Assembly (NCBI RefSeq): GCF_005503695.1
Contig: NZ_SCMU01000005.1
Span: 96,003 to 160,002, forward strand
DNA: 64,000 nt
Reading direction: 5' to 3'
Source of the DNA: Sphingopyxis sp. 2PD
GTDB lineage: Bacteria; Pseudomonadota; Alphaproteobacteria; Sphingomonadales; Sphingomonadaceae
Below are positions 61,819 through 64,000 of the stretch, piece after piece. A program made the translations under genes and the position numbers. The notes under the pieces are model-generated. The model was not told the origin of the DNA, did not search any database, and worked only from the letters and a program-made list of their open reading frames with translations. Positions within the stretch are counted from its first letter, which is position 1, and every line of letters begins with the position of its first letter.

Positions 61819-61918
61819 GCGAAAAACCGCCGCTTCCTCCCACCAAATGGCCCCCATCTGCGACGAACCGTTGGTTTGGGGTTTGCGACGAGTCGAAGGG
61901 CGGCTATCGATCAACCCC

Positions 61919-62398
61919 ATGGTAAACGCCCCGCCCCCCTTCATCCCCGGCGCCTTCGTCGGGGCGGCGCATCATTACCGGGCGCGCGTCTATTTTGAGG
62001 ATACCGACCTCAGCGGTATCGTCTATCACGCCAATTACCTGCGCTATATGGAACGCGCGCGGTCGGACATGCTGCGCATCGCCGGGATCGACCAGCGCGC
62101 GGCGATGGAGGCGGGCGACGGCAGCTGGGCGGTCACCGACCTCGCCATCCAATATCGCCGCCCCGCCAAGCTCGACGACGACCTGCTGGTGGTCAGCACC
62201 GTCGAAGCCGTGCGCGGCGCGAGCGTGATCATTGCCCAGCGCATCCTTCGCGGAACTGACACGTTAAGCGGCGAGACATTGACGGACGGGCAAGTCACCG
62301 CCGCCTTTCTGTCACCCGACGGTCGGCCGCGCCGCCAGCCCGCGGGATGGGCCGACCGCTTTACCGCCATCATGAATGGAGAGAAAATCCCTTGCTAG
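61919..62398 (+). CDS. ybgC: acyl-CoA thioesterase, YbgC/Tol-Pal associated
   Basis: A 159-residue hotdog-fold thioesterase that hydrolyses short- or medium-chain acyl-CoA or acyl-ACP and is normally the first gene of the tol-pal cluster. The signature YFEDTDLSGIVYHANYLRYM (about residues 25-44) carries the catalytic Asp. ATG 61919 gives a family-typical length; an upstream ATG at 61847 would add 24 residues of no known domain. The stop lies inside the tolQ start region, with a seven-base overlap, so the two are coupled. Confidence 0.9.
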   Translation: MVNAPPPFIPGAFVGAAHHYRARVYFEDTDLSGIVYHANYLRYMERARSDMLRIAGIDQRAAMEAGDGSWAVTDLAIQYRRPAKLDDDLLVVSTVEAVRGASVIIAQRILRGTDTLSGETLTDGQVTAAFLSPDGRPRRQPAGWADRFTAIMNGEKIPC

Positions 62399-63090
62399 AC
62401 AATATCTCGCTGGCCGCCGACGCGGCGACCCTGTCCCCGGTCGCGCTGTTCCTGCAGGCCGATATTATCGTGAAGGCGGTGATGATCGGGCTGCTGCTCG
62501 CGTCGATCTATGTCTGGGCGGTGATCTTCACCCAAGGGCGCGGCGTCGGCAAGCTGATGCGGGCATCCGAAAATTTCGAGCGCGATTTCTGGCGCGCCGA
62601 CAATATCGACAAATTCTATGACAAGAACAGCAGCGAGGATCTGCCGAGCGCCAAGGTGCTGGGCGCCGGGATCAGCGAATGGCGCCGCTCGACCAAAGGC
62701 AAGGTCATCGACCGCGACGGCACGCGCGAACGGCTGGGCATCGCGATGAACTCGGCGATTGCGGGCGAGGTCGACCGGCTGGCGGACAAGATCGGGACGC
62801 TGGCGACGATCGGCTCGGTGGCGCCGTTCGTGGGTCTGTTCGGCACCGTATGGGGCATCATGCGCAGCTTCACCGCGATTGCCGCGAGCAACAACAGCAG
62901 CCTGGCCGTCGTCGCGCCGGGTATCGCCGAAGCGTTGTTCGCGACCGCGATCGGCCTGTTCGCTGCGATCCCCGCGGTGATAGCGTACAACAGTTTCTCG
63001 CAGCGCCTGAACCGCCTCGAATCGCGCCTCGGCCGCTTCGCCGACGGGCTGCACGCGACGTTCAGCCGTGAGCTGGAGGTGGACGCCTGA
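62392..63090 (+). CDS. tolQ: Tol-Pal system proton channel subunit TolQ
   Basis: A 232-residue inner-membrane protein that, with TolR, uses the proton gradient to energise TolA during cell constriction. Helix 1 is near residues 22-44 (VKAVMIGLLLASIYVWAVIF). Helices 2 and 3 (about 135-160 and 175-200) contain IGSVAPFVGLFGTVWGIM and ALFATAIGLFAAIPAVIAYN, with the Thr of the ion pathway. Translation starts at TTG 62392 after GGAGAG, inside the end of ybgC. Its stop shares one base with the tolR start. Confidence 0.93.
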   Translation: MLDNISLAADAATLSPVALFLQADIIVKAVMIGLLLASIYVWAVIFTQGRGVGKLMRASENFERDFWRADNIDKFYDKNSSEDLPSAKVLGAGISEWRRSTKGKVIDRDGTRERLGIAMNSAIAGEVDRLADKIGTLATIGSVAPFVGLFGTVWGIMRSFTAIAASNNSSLAVVAPGIAEALFATAIGLFAAIPAVIAYNSFSQRLNRLESRLGRFADGLHATFSRELEVDA

Positions 63091-63611
63091 TGGGCATGAC
63101 CGGTCCCTCGAGCGGCGGTATCGGCGGACGGCGCGGCCGCGGCGGGCGCCGCGCGCCGATCGCGGACATCAACGTCACCCCGCTGGTCGACGTCATGCTG
63201 GTGCTGTTGATCATCTTCATGATCACCGCGCCCTTGCTCGCCTCTGCCGTGCCGATCGACCTGCCCGAAAGCCGCGCCAAGCCGATCGAGACCGAGGAGC
63301 AGGAACCGGTCCAGCTGTCGATCAACGCCGACGACACGCTCTACATCGGCGAAGAGGTTGTGCCCGAGGCCGAACTTCCCGCCCGTCTCGACGCCATCGC
63401 GCGCGAACGTCAGGGCGAGGACAAGCCGCGCCAGATCATGCTGCGCGCCGACAAGGGGCTCGATTATGGCCGCGTGATGCGCGTCATGGGCGAACTCAAC
63501 CGCGCGGGGCTGACGCGCATTTCGCTGGTGACTACCGGTGCCGAAGGCGCTGCCGACAGCGCACCGACCGCCGAGGCCGCGGTCACCGACGGTTCAGAAA
63601 CGGGGCAATAG
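63090..63611 (+). CDS. tolR: Tol-Pal system protein TolR
   Basis: A 173-residue bitopic inner-membrane protein of the ExbD/TolR family. A Gly- and Arg-rich N terminus (about residues 8-22) precedes DINVTPLVDVMLVLLIIFMI, whose Asp in PLVDVML is the essential protonatable residue. The periplasmic domain follows (about 55-145) with DLPESRAKPIETEEQEPVQL and LRADKGLDYGRVMRVM. The C-terminal tail is Ala- and Thr-rich and longer than in E. coli. It overlaps tolQ by one base and precedes tolA by nine. Confidence 0.93.
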   Translation: MGMTGPSSGGIGGRRGRGGRRAPIADINVTPLVDVMLVLLIIFMITAPLLASAVPIDLPESRAKPIETEEQEPVQLSINADDTLYIGEEVVPEAELPARLDAIARERQGEDKPRQIMLRADKGLDYGRVMRVMGELNRAGLTRISLVTTGAEGAADSAPTAEAAVTDGSETGQ

Positions 63612-63620
63612 GGTCGCATC

Positions 63621-64000
63621 ATGGCCGCAGCACGGGCATTGGGGGGAAAGGAAGGACGCGGCTTTGCCATCGCGGTGGCGGCGCATGTCGTGATCATCGG
63701 CCTTCTTTCCGTCCAGTGGACTGCGGGCGAGCGCCGGTTCGACAATCCACCGATGGAGGTCGATCTGATCGCCGAAACCGCGGTGCAATCGACCGCCCCG
63801 GTGATCAGCGAAACCCCGCCCGCGGCGCGACTGGGCGAAGAGGATATGACCGACATCGCCGCGCCCGAACCGATGCCCGCGCCGCCGCTGCCCGAACCGA
63901 TCGTCCGCCCGACGCCTGCGCCGACCCCGAAACAGGTCGCGCGGCCGAAGGCGCAGCCCAAACAGACCCCGCCCGCGGCCGCCAAGGCTCAGCCCAAGGC
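63621..64000 (+). CDS. tolA: Tol-Pal system protein TolA, N-terminal part (runs off the window)
   Basis: The first 126 codons of TolA are present. A short basic cytosolic stretch is followed by one membrane helix (FAIAVAAHVVIIGLLSVQW, near residues 15-33), which docks with TolQ and TolR. A Pro- and Ala-rich periplasmic region begins near residue 60 (PAPPLPEPIVRPTPAPTPKQ) and continues to the window edge as Lys-, Pro- and Ala-rich sequence, consistent with the start of the long TolA linker. The C-terminal domain that contacts Pal and TolB is outside the window. Confidence 0.88.
   Translation, partial: MAAARALGGKEGRGFAIAVAAHVVIIGLLSVQWTAGERRFDNPPMEVDLIAETAVQSTAPVISETPPAARLGEEDMTDIAAPEPMPAPPLPEPIVRPTPAPTPKQVARPKAQPKQTPPAAAKAQPK

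Overview
The window is a GC-rich chromosomal segment of an alphaproteobacterium, most likely a sphingomonad close to Sphingopyxis or Sphingomonas. The evidence is inferential: GC-rich third codon positions, frequent TTG and GTG starts, a DUF2312/GapR nucleoid protein, a DUF1476 zeta-type F1 inhibitor, STAS-MlaE fusion, the ruvC-ruvA-ruvB-ybgC-tolQRA order, and several families of dispersed inverted repeats between genes. No rRNA, tRNA, CRISPR array or complete insertion sequence was seen.

Layout. 1-8 kb: the end of murA, a secreted alpha/beta hydrolase, an EamA exporter coupled to threonine aldolase, argG, a periplasmic S46 dipeptidyl peptidase and a DUF1801 protein. 8-18 kb: a Tat-exported molybdopterin oxidoreductase with its cytochrome b partner, an acyl-CoA ligase, lgt followed by a coupled methyltransferase, acetyltransferase and pgeF, a DASS transporter and a gamma-family PLP enzyme of sulfur amino acid metabolism. 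18-23.5 kb: an Mla-type lipid transport operon (STAS-MlaE, MlaF, MlaD, lipoprotein) and a grxD-bolA-DUF1476 group on the other strand. 23.7-40.1 kb: a five-gene same-strand cluster made of an exported TPR-CHAT protease-like protein, a CHASE2 adenylate cyclase, a FecR-like secreted protein, a TpsB transporter and a 2816-residue TpsA exoprotein. 40-44 kb: cysS, a small membrane protein, a hydroxyacid dehydrogenase and a metallophosphoesterase.

44.2-49.5 kb (minus strand) carries the most unusual locus: a flavoprotein fused to two cyclic-nucleotide-binding domains and a four-cluster ferredoxin module, then a five-helix b-type cytochrome, then a forkhead-associated domain fused across the membrane to a ten-haem c-type cytochrome. 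The genes overlap or nearly touch. I infer an NAD(P)H-to-periplasm electron conduit whose flavoprotein end could be gated by cyclic nucleotides and whose cytochrome end could be gated by phosphoprotein binding. A CpdA-like phosphodiesterase candidate lies 42 bases downstream, and an adenylate cyclase lies 15 kb away.

49.7-64 kb: two secreted proteins of unknown role, bpt, pyk, DUF1244, an amidohydrolase, gapR, ybjQ, yebC, then ruvC-ruvA, a GIY-YIG nuclease gene framed by perfect 33-bp inverted repeats, a GFA protein, a HAD hydrolase, ruvB, ybgC, tolQ, tolR and the start of tolA, which runs off the window.
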